64,000 nt of DNA from Pseudomonas putida (GTDB lineage: Bacteria > Pseudomonadota > Gammaproteobacteria > Pseudomonadales > Pseudomonadaceae). The notes under the pieces were generated by a model. It saw only the letters and a program-made list of their open reading frames with translations, was not told the origin of the DNA and ran no database searches. Made by a program: the position numbers and the translations under genes. Below, piece by piece: positions 53,335 to 62,385 of this stretch (its first letter is position 1; each line of letters begins with the position of its first letter). Location of the stretch: positions 1,838,001-1,902,000 of the forward strand of contig NZ_JANHLD010000001.1 in the NCBI RefSeq assembly GCF_028682455.1, given 5' to 3'.

Positions 53335-53391
53335 CGATAAGCGGAAATCCGCCTATCGGCCAAGGGGTGATAGGCGATAATCCGCTTATTG
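53335..53391 (-). promoter_or_regulatory. two upstream activator dyads for the DctD-like regulator
   Basis: CGATAAGCGGA-AA-TCCGCCTATCG (53335-53358, ten of eleven arm pairs) and a looser copy TGATAGGCGAT-AA-TCCGCTTATTG (53368-53391). The centres are 33 bases apart (three helical turns), at about -75 and -108 from the predicted sigma-54 start, normal for NtrC-family activator sites. Confidence 0.7.
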
Positions 53392-53395
53392 GGTG

Positions 53396-54733
53396 TCAAA
53401 GGGGGCCGAGAAAATCTTCCCGCTGCAGGCCGTGGCGCTGCATTTTTTCGTTGAGCGTGCGCCGGGGGATCTGCAACTCTTCCATGACCGCCTTGATCTC
53501 GCCCTTGTGCCGGGTCAAGGCTGCCCTCAGACACTGGGCTTCGAAGGCTTCCTGCTGGGCCGCCAGCGACTGGCCGGACTCCGTCGTTGCATCGACCGGC
53601 TCGCCGAGGCCCAGGGCGTGGCGCTCGGCGGCGTTGGCGAGCTCGCGGACGTTGCCGGGCCAGTCGTGGCTCAGCAGGCGGCCCAGGTGCGGGCCGTTGA
53701 GTACGGGCGCGCTGCGGCCTGCGCGCTCGGCTGCGTTGCGGGCAAAATGCTCGAACAACAGGGGAATGTCCTCGCGCCGTTCGCGCAGCGGCGCCAGGCG
53801 CAGTTCCGCCACATTCAAACGGTAGGCCAGGTCTTCGCGAAAACGCCCGGCACGGGCTTCTTCGAGCAGGTCCGGCTTGGTCGCGGCGATGATGCGCAGG
53901 TCGACGCTGATGCTCTGGTTGGCGCCCAGGCGCTCCAGCTTCTGTTCCTGCAGCACCCGCAACAGCTTGGCCTGCTGGGCCAGGGGCATGCTCTCGATTT
54001 CATCGAGAAACACTGTGCCGCCATTGGCATATTCGAGCTTGCCGATGCGTTTGCCCTGGGCGCCGGTGAAGGCGCCGCTCTCATGGCCAAACAGTTCGGC
54101 CTCGAACAATTGTTCAGGAATCGCGGCGCAGTTCAGCGCTACGAAAGGCTTGTCGGCCCGCGGCCCGAAGTCGTGCAGACAGCGCGCGACCTGTTCCTTG
54201 CCGCTGCCGGTCTCGCCACGGATCAGTACATTGACCGGCAGGCTGGCCAGGTCCAGCACTTGCCTGCGCAGGTGCTGCATGCCCTGGGACATGCCCAGCA
54301 GGTTCAGCTCCAGGCGCGCCTTGAGGTCGGCCTGTTCGTGCAGGCGGCGGTTCTCCAGTATCAGTTGGCGCTTCTCCAGGGCGCGGCGCAGGCTGCCCAG
54401 CAGGCTGTCGGGGCTGAAGGGCTTTTCCAGAAAGTCATAGGCGCCGTTGCGCATGGCCTCGACCGCCATCGGCACGTCGCCGTGGCCGGTCAGCAGAATC
54501 ACCGGGAGGTCGGGGTCGCGGACCTGAAGCTGTTCGAGCAATTGCAGGCCGTCCATGCCCGGCATGCGCACATCGCTCAGGATGACTCCGGGAAAGTGCC
54601 CAGGCAGTTGCGTGAGACAGTCTTCGGCGCGGCTGAACAGCTGGACATCGAAGCCCGACAGGCTCAGCCACTGCTCCACGGCAGTACGGATGCTGGCTTC
54701 ATCATCGACAACCATTACCGAATTGAACATCAA
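53396..54733 (-). CDS. sigma-54-dependent response regulator, DctD/MifR type
   Basis: A 445-residue NtrC-family activator. The receiver domain (MVVDDEASIRTA, phospho-Asp in ILSDVRMPGMDG) is followed by an AAA+ domain (Walker A GETGSGKE, sigma-54 contact loop ESGAFTGA, FLDEIESMPL). The C-terminus is a Fis-type helix-turn-helix (IKAVMEELQIPRRTLNEKMQRHG). Its start overlaps the sensor kinase stop by four bases. The permease gene downstream has a sigma-54 promoter and tandem dyads, its most likely target. It resembles DctD and MifR; I leave the symbol open. Confidence 0.92.
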   Translation of the reverse strand: MMFNSVMVVDDEASIRTAVEQWLSLSGFDVQLFSRAEDCLTQLPGHFPGVILSDVRMPGMDGLQLLEQLQVRDPDLPVILLTGHGDVPMAVEAMRNGAYDFLEKPFSPDSLLGSLRRALEKRQLILENRRLHEQADLKARLELNLLGMSQGMQHLRRQVLDLASLPVNVLIRGETGSGKEQVARCLHDFGPRADKPFVALNCAAIPEQLFEAELFGHESGAFTGAQGKRIGKLEYANGGTVFLDEIESMPLAQQAKLLRVLQEQKLERLGANQSISVDLRIIAATKPDLLEEARAGRFREDLAYRLNVAELRLAPLRERREDIPLLFEHFARNAAERAGRSAPVLNGPHLGRLLSHDWPGNVRELANAAERHALGLGEPVDATTESGQSLAAQQEAFEAQCLRAALTRHKGEIKAVMEELQIPRRTLNEKMQRHGLQREDFLGPL

Positions 54734-56481
54734 GGCTCCGGATCGCAGGGCAGGGTGAGTCTGAAGCAGGCACCGCCGGGTTGGTTCTCGACGGACAGGC
54801 GCCCACCGGCTTCATGAATGATGCCATAGGATATCGCCAACCCCAGGCCCAAGCCTTCACCTACCGGCTTGGTGGTGAAGAACGGGTCGAAGACATTGGC
54901 CAAGTGCTCGGCGGCAATGCCGCCTCCGCTGTCGAGCACGCTCAGGCGCCATTGATCGGCGTGGGCCTCGATGCGTACTTCCAGGCGCTTGAAGTTTTTA
55001 CCGGCCATGGCATCCAGGGCATTGCGCAACAGGTTGATCAGCACCTGCTCCAGGCGGATCGCGTCACCACGTACCCAGGCCGGGCGGGCCAGGTACAACG
55101 CCACATCCACCTGTTCGGCGCGGATGCGTGCATCGAGCAATTGCAGCGACTGGTCGACCACGGTGGCCAGGTCCAGGCGCTCGCGCAGGCCGCTGGGGCT
55201 GTTGCGGGCGAAGGTCTTCAGGTGGCCGGTGAGCGCCGCCATGCGTGTGAGCATTTGCTCCAGCGGCTCCAGGGCCAGGCGGGCTTCGTCATAGCGCTGG
55301 TTGTCGAGCAGCAGGCGCAAGGTCGCCAGTTGCATGCGCTGGGTCGTCAGCGGCTGGTTGATTTCATGGGCCAGGGCCGCCGACATCTGCCCAAGCGCGG
55401 CCAGCTTGGCCGACTGCACCAGGCCTTCCTGGGCGGTGCGCAGGTCGCGGGTACGCTCCTCGACCAGGCGCTTGAGCTCCTCGCGGCTGCGTTGGCGCAT
55501 ACGGGCCAAGCGCAGGCGCTGGCTGATGAACAGCAGGGCGAACACCAGGCTCAGCCACACCGCCGCAGCGGCCAGGGCAGCATTGCGCCCGTCGTCGCTG
55601 ACCTGGGGTTTGCGCAGCAGGTGCAGCGTCCAGCCTTCGGCTTCCAGTGGCAGGCTCTCCCACAGGTACTCAGTGGTGCCTTCAGGCCCCTGCACGCGCA
55701 TCAGGTGGCTGTTATCGTCGAAGCGGCTGAGCACCTGGTGCTGCAGGGGCACCAGCGGCTGCTTGTCGTACTGGCGGGTGGCGGCCAGCTCGGCACGGTC
55801 GGCGCTGCTCAGGGGCTGGAGTTCGCGGTAGCGCCAGCCGTCCTGGTTGGCGATGAAGATGATCCCGCGGGCATCGCTGACCAGCAGGATGTCATTGCCC
55901 TGGCGCCATTCGCGTTCAAGCTCGGGGAACTCCAGCTTGACTACCATGGCGCCGAGAAAGCGGCTGTTTTCGTCCTGGACGGCGCTGGACAGAAAGTAGC
56001 CGGGCACGCCGCTGGTCACGCCCACTGCATAAAAGCGGCCGCTGCCCAGGCTGCGGGTCTGCTTGAAGTAGGGGCGAAAGCCATAGTTCGAGCCGACATA
56101 GGAGCTGGGCAAGCGCCAGTTGCTGGCCGCCACGGCAAGGCCGGTGCGGTCGAGCAGTTCCAGGGTCGAGGAGTTGGCGGCGCCGTTGATACGCTCGAGC
56201 TTGCGGTTGAGGGCGTCCTGTACCGGGCCGTCGACCGGGCCTTTGAGTGCGCTGATCAGTTCCGGGTCCAGGGCCAGCACGGCGGGCAGGGCACGGTAGC
56301 GCTCGATCAGGGTATGCAGCGAGGTGGCATACAGGCCCAGTTGCAGGTTGGCGCGGCCAGCTTCCTCGACCATCGACTGGCGCTTGGCGTGGTGCATGGC
56401 CCAGCCGGCCGTGAACAGGGTACCGGCGAGGATGAAAAAAACGATCAGCCCCAGACGCAGGGCGCGAAAGGAATAAGGCAT
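54730..56481 (-). CDS. membrane sensor histidine kinase, DctB/MifS type
   Basis: A 583-residue sensor: TM1 at about 8-28 (LGLIVFFILAGTLFTAGWAM), a periplasmic double-Cache domain (about 35-290, including YVGSNYGFRPYFKQT, the C4-dicarboxylate kinase signature), and TM2 (ALAAAAVWLSLVFALLFI). A coiled linker, the H-box AALAHEINQPLTTQ and an ATPase domain (INLLRNALDAM, VLDSGGGI, LGLGLAISYGI) follow. It is cotranscribed with the response regulator. The ligand is probably a dicarboxylate or 2-oxoglutarate. Confidence 0.92.
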   Translation of the reverse strand: MPYSFRALRLGLIVFFILAGTLFTAGWAMHHAKRQSMVEEAGRANLQLGLYATSLHTLIERYRALPAVLALDPELISALKGPVDGPVQDALNRKLERINGAANSSTLELLDRTGLAVAASNWRLPSSYVGSNYGFRPYFKQTRSLGSGRFYAVGVTSGVPGYFLSSAVQDENSRFLGAMVVKLEFPELEREWRQGNDILLVSDARGIIFIANQDGWRYRELQPLSSADRAELAATRQYDKQPLVPLQHQVLSRFDDNSHLMRVQGPEGTTEYLWESLPLEAEGWTLHLLRKPQVSDDGRNAALAAAAVWLSLVFALLFISQRLRLARMRQRSREELKRLVEERTRDLRTAQEGLVQSAKLAALGQMSAALAHEINQPLTTQRMQLATLRLLLDNQRYDEARLALEPLEQMLTRMAALTGHLKTFARNSPSGLRERLDLATVVDQSLQLLDARIRAEQVDVALYLARPAWVRGDAIRLEQVLINLLRNALDAMAGKNFKRLEVRIEAHADQWRLSVLDSGGGIAAEHLANVFDPFFTTKPVGEGLGLGLAISYGIIHEAGGRLSVENQPGGACFRLTLPCDPEP

Positions 56482-56541
56482 GGTGCAAGTCCCGGCGATT
56501 CGGGAAGGCCTCCTGGCCTTCCCTTGGAGCGTGGCAACGGT

Positions 56542-58833
56542 TTACAGCAGTTCGAAACGCTGTTGCTGCACGGCCTGAGAGTCCAGCCCGACCTGGACGT
56601 TGAACTCGCCAGGCTCCGCTGCCCATTGCAGCTGGGTGTTGTAGAACTTCAGGTCATCTTCACTGAGGGTGAAGCTCACGGTGCGCTCTTCGCCGGCCTT
56701 GAGCATGACTTTCTGGAAGTTCTTGAGCTCCTTGACCGGTCGGCTCATGGACGCGGCGATGTCCTGCACATACAACTGCACCACGGTTTCGCCGTCACGC
56801 TTGCCGGTGTTCTTCACCTGGATGCTGGCTTCGAGGGTCTGGCCCTTTTTCAGGGTCTTGCTCGACAGGGTCAGCGGCGACAGGCTGAAGTCGCTGTAGC
56901 TCAGGCCGTAGCCGAAGGGGTACAGCGGGCCATTGGGCTCTTCGAAGTACTGCGAGGTGTAGTTGCCAGGCTTGCCCGGGGTGAACGGGCGGCCGATGCT
57001 CAGGTGGTTGTAGTACATCGGGATCTGCCCGACCGAGCGTGGGAAGGTGATCGCCAGCTTGCCCGAGGGGTTGTAGTCGCCGAACAGTACATCGGCGATG
57101 GCATTGCCACCCTCGGTACCGCTGAACCAGGTCTCGAGGATCGCGTCGGCTTGCTCACGCTCCCAGGTCAGCGACAGCGGCCGGCCATTCATCAGCACCA
57201 GCACAAGCGGCTTGCCGGTGGCTTTCAGGGCCTTGATCAGATCGCGCTGGGCGGCCGGGATTTCCAGGGTTGTGCGGCTGGAGGATTCGTGGGACATGCC
57301 ACGCGACTCGCCAACCACGGCCACCACCACATCCGACTGCTTGGCGGCCTTGACCGCTTCGTCGATCAACACCGCGGCAGGGCGTGGATCGTCGACGATT
57401 TCCGGGGCGTCGAAGTTGAGGAAGTTCAGGTAATCGAGGATGGCCTTGTCGTGGGTGACGTTGGAGCCCTTGGCGTAGATCACCTTGGCCTTGTCGCCCA
57501 GCACCTGGCGCATGCCTTCGCGCACGGTCACCGACTGGTTGGGACGCCCGGCGGCGGCCCAGCTGCCCATCATGTCGATGGGGGCATCGGCCAGAGGGCC
57601 GACCAGGGCGATGGTGCCGGCCTTTTTCAGCGGCAGGGTCTGTTCGCGGTTTTCCAGCAGGACCAAACTGCGGCGCGCTACGTCACGGGCTTCGGCGCGG
57701 TGCAGGCGGCTGTCGGCGTAGGTGTCGGCCGGGTCGTCGCTGGCCTTGCCGATGCGCCGGTACGGGTCGGCGAACAGGCCCATGTCGTACTTGGCGCCGA
57801 GCACTTCACGCACAGCATTGTCGATATCGGCCTGGTCGATTTCACCGGCCTTGAGCAGGCTGGCCAGCTCCTCGCCGTACAGCGAGTCGTTCATGCTCAG
57901 GTCGATGCCGGCCTTGATGGCAAGCTTGGCGGCTTCGCGGCCATCGCGGGCGACACCATGACGGACCAGCTCGGTGATCGCGCCGTGATCGCTCACGGTC
58001 ACGCCCTTGAAGCCCCAGTCCTTGCGCAGCAGGTCGTTCATCAACCAGGTGTTGGACGTGGCCGGTACGCCGTTGATCGAGTTCAAGGCAACCATCACGC
58101 CACCGGCGCCGGCGTCGATGGCCGCGCGGTAGGGGGGCAGGTAGTCGTTGAACATCTTGGTCGGGCTCATGTCGACCGTGTTGTAGTCGCGCCCGCCTTC
58201 CACCGCGCCATACAGGGCGAAGTGCTTGACGCTGGCCATCAGGCTGGTCGGCTCTGCCGGGCTCTGGCCCTGGAACGACTCGACCATCACCTTGGAGATG
58301 CGCGAGACCAGGTAGGTGTCTTCGCCAAACCCTTCACTGGTGCGGCCCCAGCGCGGGTCGCGGGCGATATCGACCATGGGCGCGAAGGTCATGTCGATGC
58401 CGTCGGAGGCCGCTTCAAGGGCCGACACGCGGCCAACCTTGGCAATCGCGTCCATGTCCCAGCTCGAGGCCAGGGCCAGGCTGATCGGGAAAATGGTGCG
58501 GTGGCCGTGGATCACGTCGTAGGCGAAGAACATCGGGATCTTCAGGCGGCTGCGACCTGCCGCGTCCTGCATCGGACGGTTTTCGGCACGGGTGATCGAG
58601 TTGAACGTACCGCCGATGCGCCCGGCGGCGATCTCCTTGCGGATCATCTCCCGGGGCATTTCCGGCCCGATGCTGATCAGGCGCAACTGGCCGATTTTTT
58701 CGTCCAGGGTCATTTGCTGCATGAGATCGGCGATGAACGCCTGTTTGTTCTTCAGCGGCTCGGCAGGGGTGTCGGCAAATGCCGACTGACTGGCCAGGCT
58801 GACAAGAAGGCCCAGCAAACACAGCTTGTTCAT
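56542..58833 (-). CDS. bglX: periplasmic beta-glucosidase, GH3
   Basis: A 763-residue GH3 enzyme with a signal peptide (MNKLCLLGLLVSLASQSAFA). The catalytic nucleophile Asp is in GVTVSDHGAITEL. The RDPRWGRTSEGFGEDTYL and KHFALYGAVEGGRDYN blocks line the active site. The second alpha/beta domain (VAVVGESRGMSHESSS) and a fibronectin III-like C-terminus complete the BglX layout. ATG at 58831-58833 is chosen so that the signal peptide is first; the longer frame is rejected. It lies upstream of the sensor kinase with 60 bases between, so read-through is possible. Confidence 0.95.
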   Translation of the reverse strand: MNKLCLLGLLVSLASQSAFADTPAEPLKNKQAFIADLMQQMTLDEKIGQLRLISIGPEMPREMIRKEIAAGRIGGTFNSITRAENRPMQDAAGRSRLKIPMFFAYDVIHGHRTIFPISLALASSWDMDAIAKVGRVSALEAASDGIDMTFAPMVDIARDPRWGRTSEGFGEDTYLVSRISKVMVESFQGQSPAEPTSLMASVKHFALYGAVEGGRDYNTVDMSPTKMFNDYLPPYRAAIDAGAGGVMVALNSINGVPATSNTWLMNDLLRKDWGFKGVTVSDHGAITELVRHGVARDGREAAKLAIKAGIDLSMNDSLYGEELASLLKAGEIDQADIDNAVREVLGAKYDMGLFADPYRRIGKASDDPADTYADSRLHRAEARDVARRSLVLLENREQTLPLKKAGTIALVGPLADAPIDMMGSWAAAGRPNQSVTVREGMRQVLGDKAKVIYAKGSNVTHDKAILDYLNFLNFDAPEIVDDPRPAAVLIDEAVKAAKQSDVVVAVVGESRGMSHESSSRTTLEIPAAQRDLIKALKATGKPLVLVLMNGRPLSLTWEREQADAILETWFSGTEGGNAIADVLFGDYNPSGKLAITFPRSVGQIPMYYNHLSIGRPFTPGKPGNYTSQYFEEPNGPLYPFGYGLSYSDFSLSPLTLSSKTLKKGQTLEASIQVKNTGKRDGETVVQLYVQDIAASMSRPVKELKNFQKVMLKAGEERTVSFTLSEDDLKFYNTQLQWAAEPGEFNVQVGLDSQAVQQQRFELL

Positions 58834-59017
58834 TGAATTCAGTTCTCGAGGCTTACGGCAGTGTTCACGGTGATACTGCCCAGCCGAAGTTGGGGAAGCG
58901 GCTATTGTTGTAGTTTGCTGGGGCATCTTTTAGCCGATCGGGCCATTACGATCCAGCGGCGGTGACGGATTATGCCTCAAGTACGATGACTCACGCTGAT
59001 CAAGGAGCAAGGCAACT

Positions 59018-59620
59018 ATGCAGGTAATCCAGTTCAAGGGCATCAGGGTGGGGCTGTTGCTGATGCTCGCAAGCCTTGTGTCCGGTTGCGGGATCAACAA
59101 CATTCCCAACTACGACGAACAGGTCAAGGCCGCCTGGGCCCAGGTACAGAACCAGTACCAGCGCCGCGCCGACCTGATTCCCAACCTGGTCGAAACGGTC
59201 AAAGGCTACGCCAAGCAGGAGCAGGAAACCCTGACCGCAGTCATTGAGGCGAGGGCCAAGGCGACCTCGATCCAGGTCGATGCCAGTACCCTGGATGACC
59301 CGCAGAAACTGCAGCAGTTCCAGCAGGCCCAGTCGCAGCTGACCGGGGCGCTGAGCCGCTTGATGGTGGTGTCCGAGCGCTACCCGGACCTCAAGTCGAA
59401 CCAGAATTTCCTGGCCCTGCAGTCGCAACTCGAGGGCACGGAAAACCGTATCGCCGTGGCGCGCAAGGATTTCATCGCCGCCGTGCAGCGCTACAACACA
59501 GAGATCCGTACCTTCCCGGGGCGGCTCTGGCACACCGTGATGTATAGCAACCTGCCGCTGCGGGAGAATTTCGAGGCCACCGCCAGCGACGCCGATAAAG
59601 CTCCTGAAGTGAAATTCTGA
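59018..59620 (+). CDS. lemA: LemA-family lipoprotein
   Basis: A 200-residue LemA protein: lipoprotein signal ending LVSGCG (Cys at 24), then the LemA core YDEQVKAAWAQVQNQYQRRA and DLIPNLVETVKGYAKQEQET, a long helical bundle, and the YNTEIRTFPGRLWHTVM end segment. LemA proteins are commonly coded next to TPM-domain proteins, as here; their role is unsettled, with links to envelope stress. AAGGAG precedes the ATG. It is coupled to the next gene by TGATG. Confidence 0.9.
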   Translation: MQVIQFKGIRVGLLLMLASLVSGCGINNIPNYDEQVKAAWAQVQNQYQRRADLIPNLVETVKGYAKQEQETLTAVIEARAKATSIQVDASTLDDPQKLQQFQQAQSQLTGALSRLMVVSERYPDLKSNQNFLALQSQLEGTENRIAVARKDFIAAVQRYNTEIRTFPGRLWHTVMYSNLPLRENFEATASDADKAPEVKF

Positions 59621-60363
59621 TGCGCCTGGTGCACCTGGCGCTGCTGCTGGCGCTGTTGATCGTCACGCCGCTCAGGGCCGAGCCGGTTTTTCCGGCCCTG
59701 ACCGGACGCGTGGTGGACAACGCAGGCCTGCTCGATGCCGGTAGCCGCAGTCAGCTCGAGCGCATGCTCACGGCCCATGAGCAAGCCACCACGGAGCAGG
59801 TCGTGGTGGTGACGGTCGATGATCTGCAAGGCTTGCCCATTGAAGACTTCGGCTACCAGCTGGGGCGTCATTGGGGCATCGGCCAGAAGGGCAAGGACAA
59901 CGGTGCGCTGTTGATCGTCGCCCCCAAGGCGCGCAAGCTGCGCATCGAAGTCGGCTATGGCCTGGAAGAGCGCCTGACCGACGCCCAGGCTTCGGTCATC
60001 ATCAACAGCATCATCACCCCGGAGTTCCGGCGCGGCGATTTCAGCCAGGGTATTGTCCAGGGCACGGCGGCGATCCTTCAGGTGCTCGGGGGCAATCCGC
60101 TGGCCGAGCCGTCGCGGGCCCAGGGCGGTGGTGGCGAAGAGGAAGCGCCAGGCTGGGCCGTCGGTCTGTTCATTCTGCTGATCGTGATTGTCTTTGCCGC
60201 GCAGTCCATGGGCCTGGGCGGCGGCGGGCGTGGTGGCATGGGGGGCGGGTTCGGCGGCGGCTATGGGGGCTTTGGCGGCGGTCGTGGAGGTGGCGGATTC
60301 GGTGGTGGGTTCGGGGGTGGCGGTGGTGGCTTTGGCGGCGGCGGTTCCTCCGGTGGCTGGTAG
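59620..60363 (+). CDS. TPM-domain protein with glycine-rich tail (YgcG-like)
   Basis: A 247-residue protein: signal peptide (LALLLALLIVTPLRA), a TPM domain (FPALTGRVVDNAGLL, EQVVVVTVDDLQGLPIEDFG, KARKLRIEVGYGLEERLTD), a TM helix near 185-203, and a tail of about 45 residues that is nearly all Gly with Phe, Ser and Arg. The tail ends GGSSGGW, a hallmark of this family next to LemA. The start overlaps the lemA stop by one base. Topology suggests a periplasmic TPM domain anchored by the C-terminal helix. Confidence 0.9.
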   Translation: MRLVHLALLLALLIVTPLRAEPVFPALTGRVVDNAGLLDAGSRSQLERMLTAHEQATTEQVVVVTVDDLQGLPIEDFGYQLGRHWGIGQKGKDNGALLIVAPKARKLRIEVGYGLEERLTDAQASVIINSIITPEFRRGDFSQGIVQGTAAILQVLGGNPLAEPSRAQGGGGEEEAPGWAVGLFILLIVIVFAAQSMGLGGGGRGGMGGGFGGGYGGFGGGRGGGGFGGGFGGGGGGFGGGGSSGGW

Positions 60364-60390
60364 AACAATAATCAAGGAGAACACTTGCGC

Positions 60391-61008
60391 ATGACTTTGC
60401 TCAGTGAATACGAACAGCGCCAGGTTGCCGAGGCGATTGCCCAGGTCGAGCGCCACACCGACGCGGAGCTGGTCACGGTGCTGGCGAGCCGCGCCGACGA
60501 CTACGCCTATATCCCGTTGCTCTGGGCCAGCCTGTTGGCCTTGCTGGCGCCGGGCGTGTTGTTCTACTTCACCGGCTGGTTCAGCGTTAACAGCCTGCTG
60601 ATCGTCCAATGGCTGACCTTTCTCGCGTTGAGCCTGGTGTTTCGCATCCCGAGCCTGACCACCCGGCTTATTCCGCGCTCGGTGCGCCACTGGCGCGCCT
60701 CCAACCTGGCCCGGCGCCAGTTTCTTGAGCAAAACCTGCACCACACCGCGGGCAGCACCGGAGTGCTGATTTTTGTCAGCGAGGCCGAGCGCTATGTCGA
60801 GATCCTGGTGGATGAAGGCATTTCCCGGCACCTGGACAACCAGGTGTGGGAGGGCATCATCCAGCGTTTTACCGAACAGGTGCGCCAGGGCCAGACCGTG
60901 CAGGGATTTGTCAGCTGCATCGAGGCCTGTGGCAAGTTGCTCAGCCAACACGTGCCGCTGACCCATGAGCGCAACGAGCTGCCCAATCGCCTGGTGGTGC
61001 TTCGATAA
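60391..61008 (+). CDS. second TPM-domain membrane protein
   Basis: A protein of about 205 residues with a TPM-type N-terminal segment (EYEQRQVAEAIAQVERHTDAELVTVLASRADDYAYI), two adjacent TM helices (LWASLLALLAPGVLFYFTGW and LIVQWLTFLALSLVF), then a TPM core (GVLIFVSEAERYVEILVDEGI). AAGGAGA at 60374 could serve ATG at 60391 or a TTG at 60385, so the start is uncertain by two codons. It is third in the lemA operon and a shorter relative of the preceding protein without the Gly tail. Confidence 0.87.
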   Translation: MTLLSEYEQRQVAEAIAQVERHTDAELVTVLASRADDYAYIPLLWASLLALLAPGVLFYFTGWFSVNSLLIVQWLTFLALSLVFRIPSLTTRLIPRSVRHWRASNLARRQFLEQNLHHTAGSTGVLIFVSEAERYVEILVDEGISRHLDNQVWEGIIQRFTEQVRQGQTVQGFVSCIEACGKLLSQHVPLTHERNELPNRLVVLR

Positions 61009-61114
61009 AGCGGGAACGCTGATCGACAAAAGCTGGGCGGCGGCCGGTCATCCACGTAAAATGCCCGCCATTGCGCCTAGCCGCTCCCTCCGCACCCCGA
61101 GGCACCCACCCCCG

Positions 61115-62332
61115 ATGTCCGATACCCCCACCGCACAGACCGCGCCGGATGCGCGTGCGCAGTTTCTGAGCCTGCTCGCCACCAGCCTGCAACAGAATGC
61201 CTTGATCAAGCTGGTGCTGGCGCGTCATGTCGGCTGCGACGAAGCCTTGCAGCGGGTCATTGCCAAGCCGCTTACCGTCAAGGGCCAGGCCTGCCTGTCG
61301 CTGGTGTACCGCTACACGACGCGCGACATCACTCGCAACCTGCCCAATGATGAAGCCCTGGCGCTGGTGGCCGAACTGTTGCCGGCTTCGTTTCGCAATG
61401 CCCACCTGTTGAGCCTGAGCGACGAGGCTCAGCTGGAGTTCAGCAAGAAGGGCAAGCCGATGCTCCACAGCAAGGCCGTGCAGCAAACGCTGCAGGCGCC
61501 GGCAGGCGAGCATGACCGGGAGAAGAAGCGCTACCTGGAACTGAGCCGGCCATTTCTCCACGACCTGGGCGTGACCGACAAACAGCAGGCGCTGATCCCG
61601 TCGATGTCGCGCAAGTGGAAGCAGATCAACAAGTTCATCGAAGTGTTTTCCCATGCCCTGGCTACGGCGCCGCTGGCGGCTGACCAGCCCTTGCGCGTGG
61701 CGGACTTCGGTTCGGGCAAAGGTTACCTGACCTTCGCCATCCACGATTACCTGCGCAATACCTTGCAGCGTGAAGCCCAGGTCACTGGCGTCGAATTGCG
61801 CCCGGACATGGTCGAGCTGTGCAATGCGGCGGCCGCGCGCCTGGAGCATCCGGGGCTGGTGTTCGAATGTGGCGATGTCCGCAGTGTGGTACCCAGCGCC
61901 ATCGAGGTGATGATTGCCCTGCATGCCTGCGATATCGCCACCGACTACGCGATTCACACCGGCATTCGCTGTGGTGCGGCGATCATCATGTGCTCGCCGT
62001 GCTGCCACAAGCAGGTTCGCCCGCAACTGCAGGCTCCTGGCTTGCTCAAGCCGATGCTGCAATACGGCCTGCACCTGGGCCAGCAGGCCGAAATGCTCAC
62101 CGACAGCCTGCGCGCCCTGTACCTGGAGGCCTGTGGCTACGAGACCAAGGTGTTCGAGTTCATTTCCCTGGAACACACCAACAAGAACAAGATGATCTTG
62201 GCGGTGAAACGCAAGGCGCCGGTGGAACCGACGGCGCTGCTGGCGAAGATCCGGCAGCTCAAGGAATTCTATGGGGTCAAGGAGCATTGCCTGGAGACGT
62301 TGCTGCAGGCCGATGGCCTGATCAACGCATAG
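61115..62332 (+). CDS. SAM-dependent methyltransferase, Methyltransf_32-like
   Basis: A 405-residue class I methyltransferase. The SAM-binding motif I is LRVADFGSGKGYLTF near 220-235, the acidic strand 2 is VTGVELRPDMVEL, and the catalytic region contains IIMCSPCCHKQVRPQL (Cys-rich). The N-terminal 200 residues are a family-specific domain with KLVLARHVG and KPMLHSKAVQQ. The substrate is unknown; related eukaryotic GSTCD-like proteins are suspected RNA methyltransferases. ATG at 61115 is favoured; the frame's earlier start would overlap the TPM gene. Confidence 0.85.
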   Translation: MSDTPTAQTAPDARAQFLSLLATSLQQNALIKLVLARHVGCDEALQRVIAKPLTVKGQACLSLVYRYTTRDITRNLPNDEALALVAELLPASFRNAHLLSLSDEAQLEFSKKGKPMLHSKAVQQTLQAPAGEHDREKKRYLELSRPFLHDLGVTDKQQALIPSMSRKWKQINKFIEVFSHALATAPLAADQPLRVADFGSGKGYLTFAIHDYLRNTLQREAQVTGVELRPDMVELCNAAAARLEHPGLVFECGDVRSVVPSAIEVMIALHACDIATDYAIHTGIRCGAAIIMCSPCCHKQVRPQLQAPGLLKPMLQYGLHLGQQAEMLTDSLRALYLEACGYETKVFEFISLEHTNKNKMILAVKRKAPVEPTALLAKIRQLKEFYGVKEHCLETLLQADGLINA

Positions 62333-62385
62333 GAGGGGGCTTGCCACGCTAGAGGCCGGCCCAGCCCACGCCTATCAGGCAACCC

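Noticed and set aside
54781..58836. A 1351-codon open frame on the forward strand across bglX and the sensor kinase genes.
   Set aside because: It is antisense to two well-supported genes, has low-complexity Gln/Gly/Ala/His-rich sequence with no domain, and is explained by GC-rich codon use suppressing stops.
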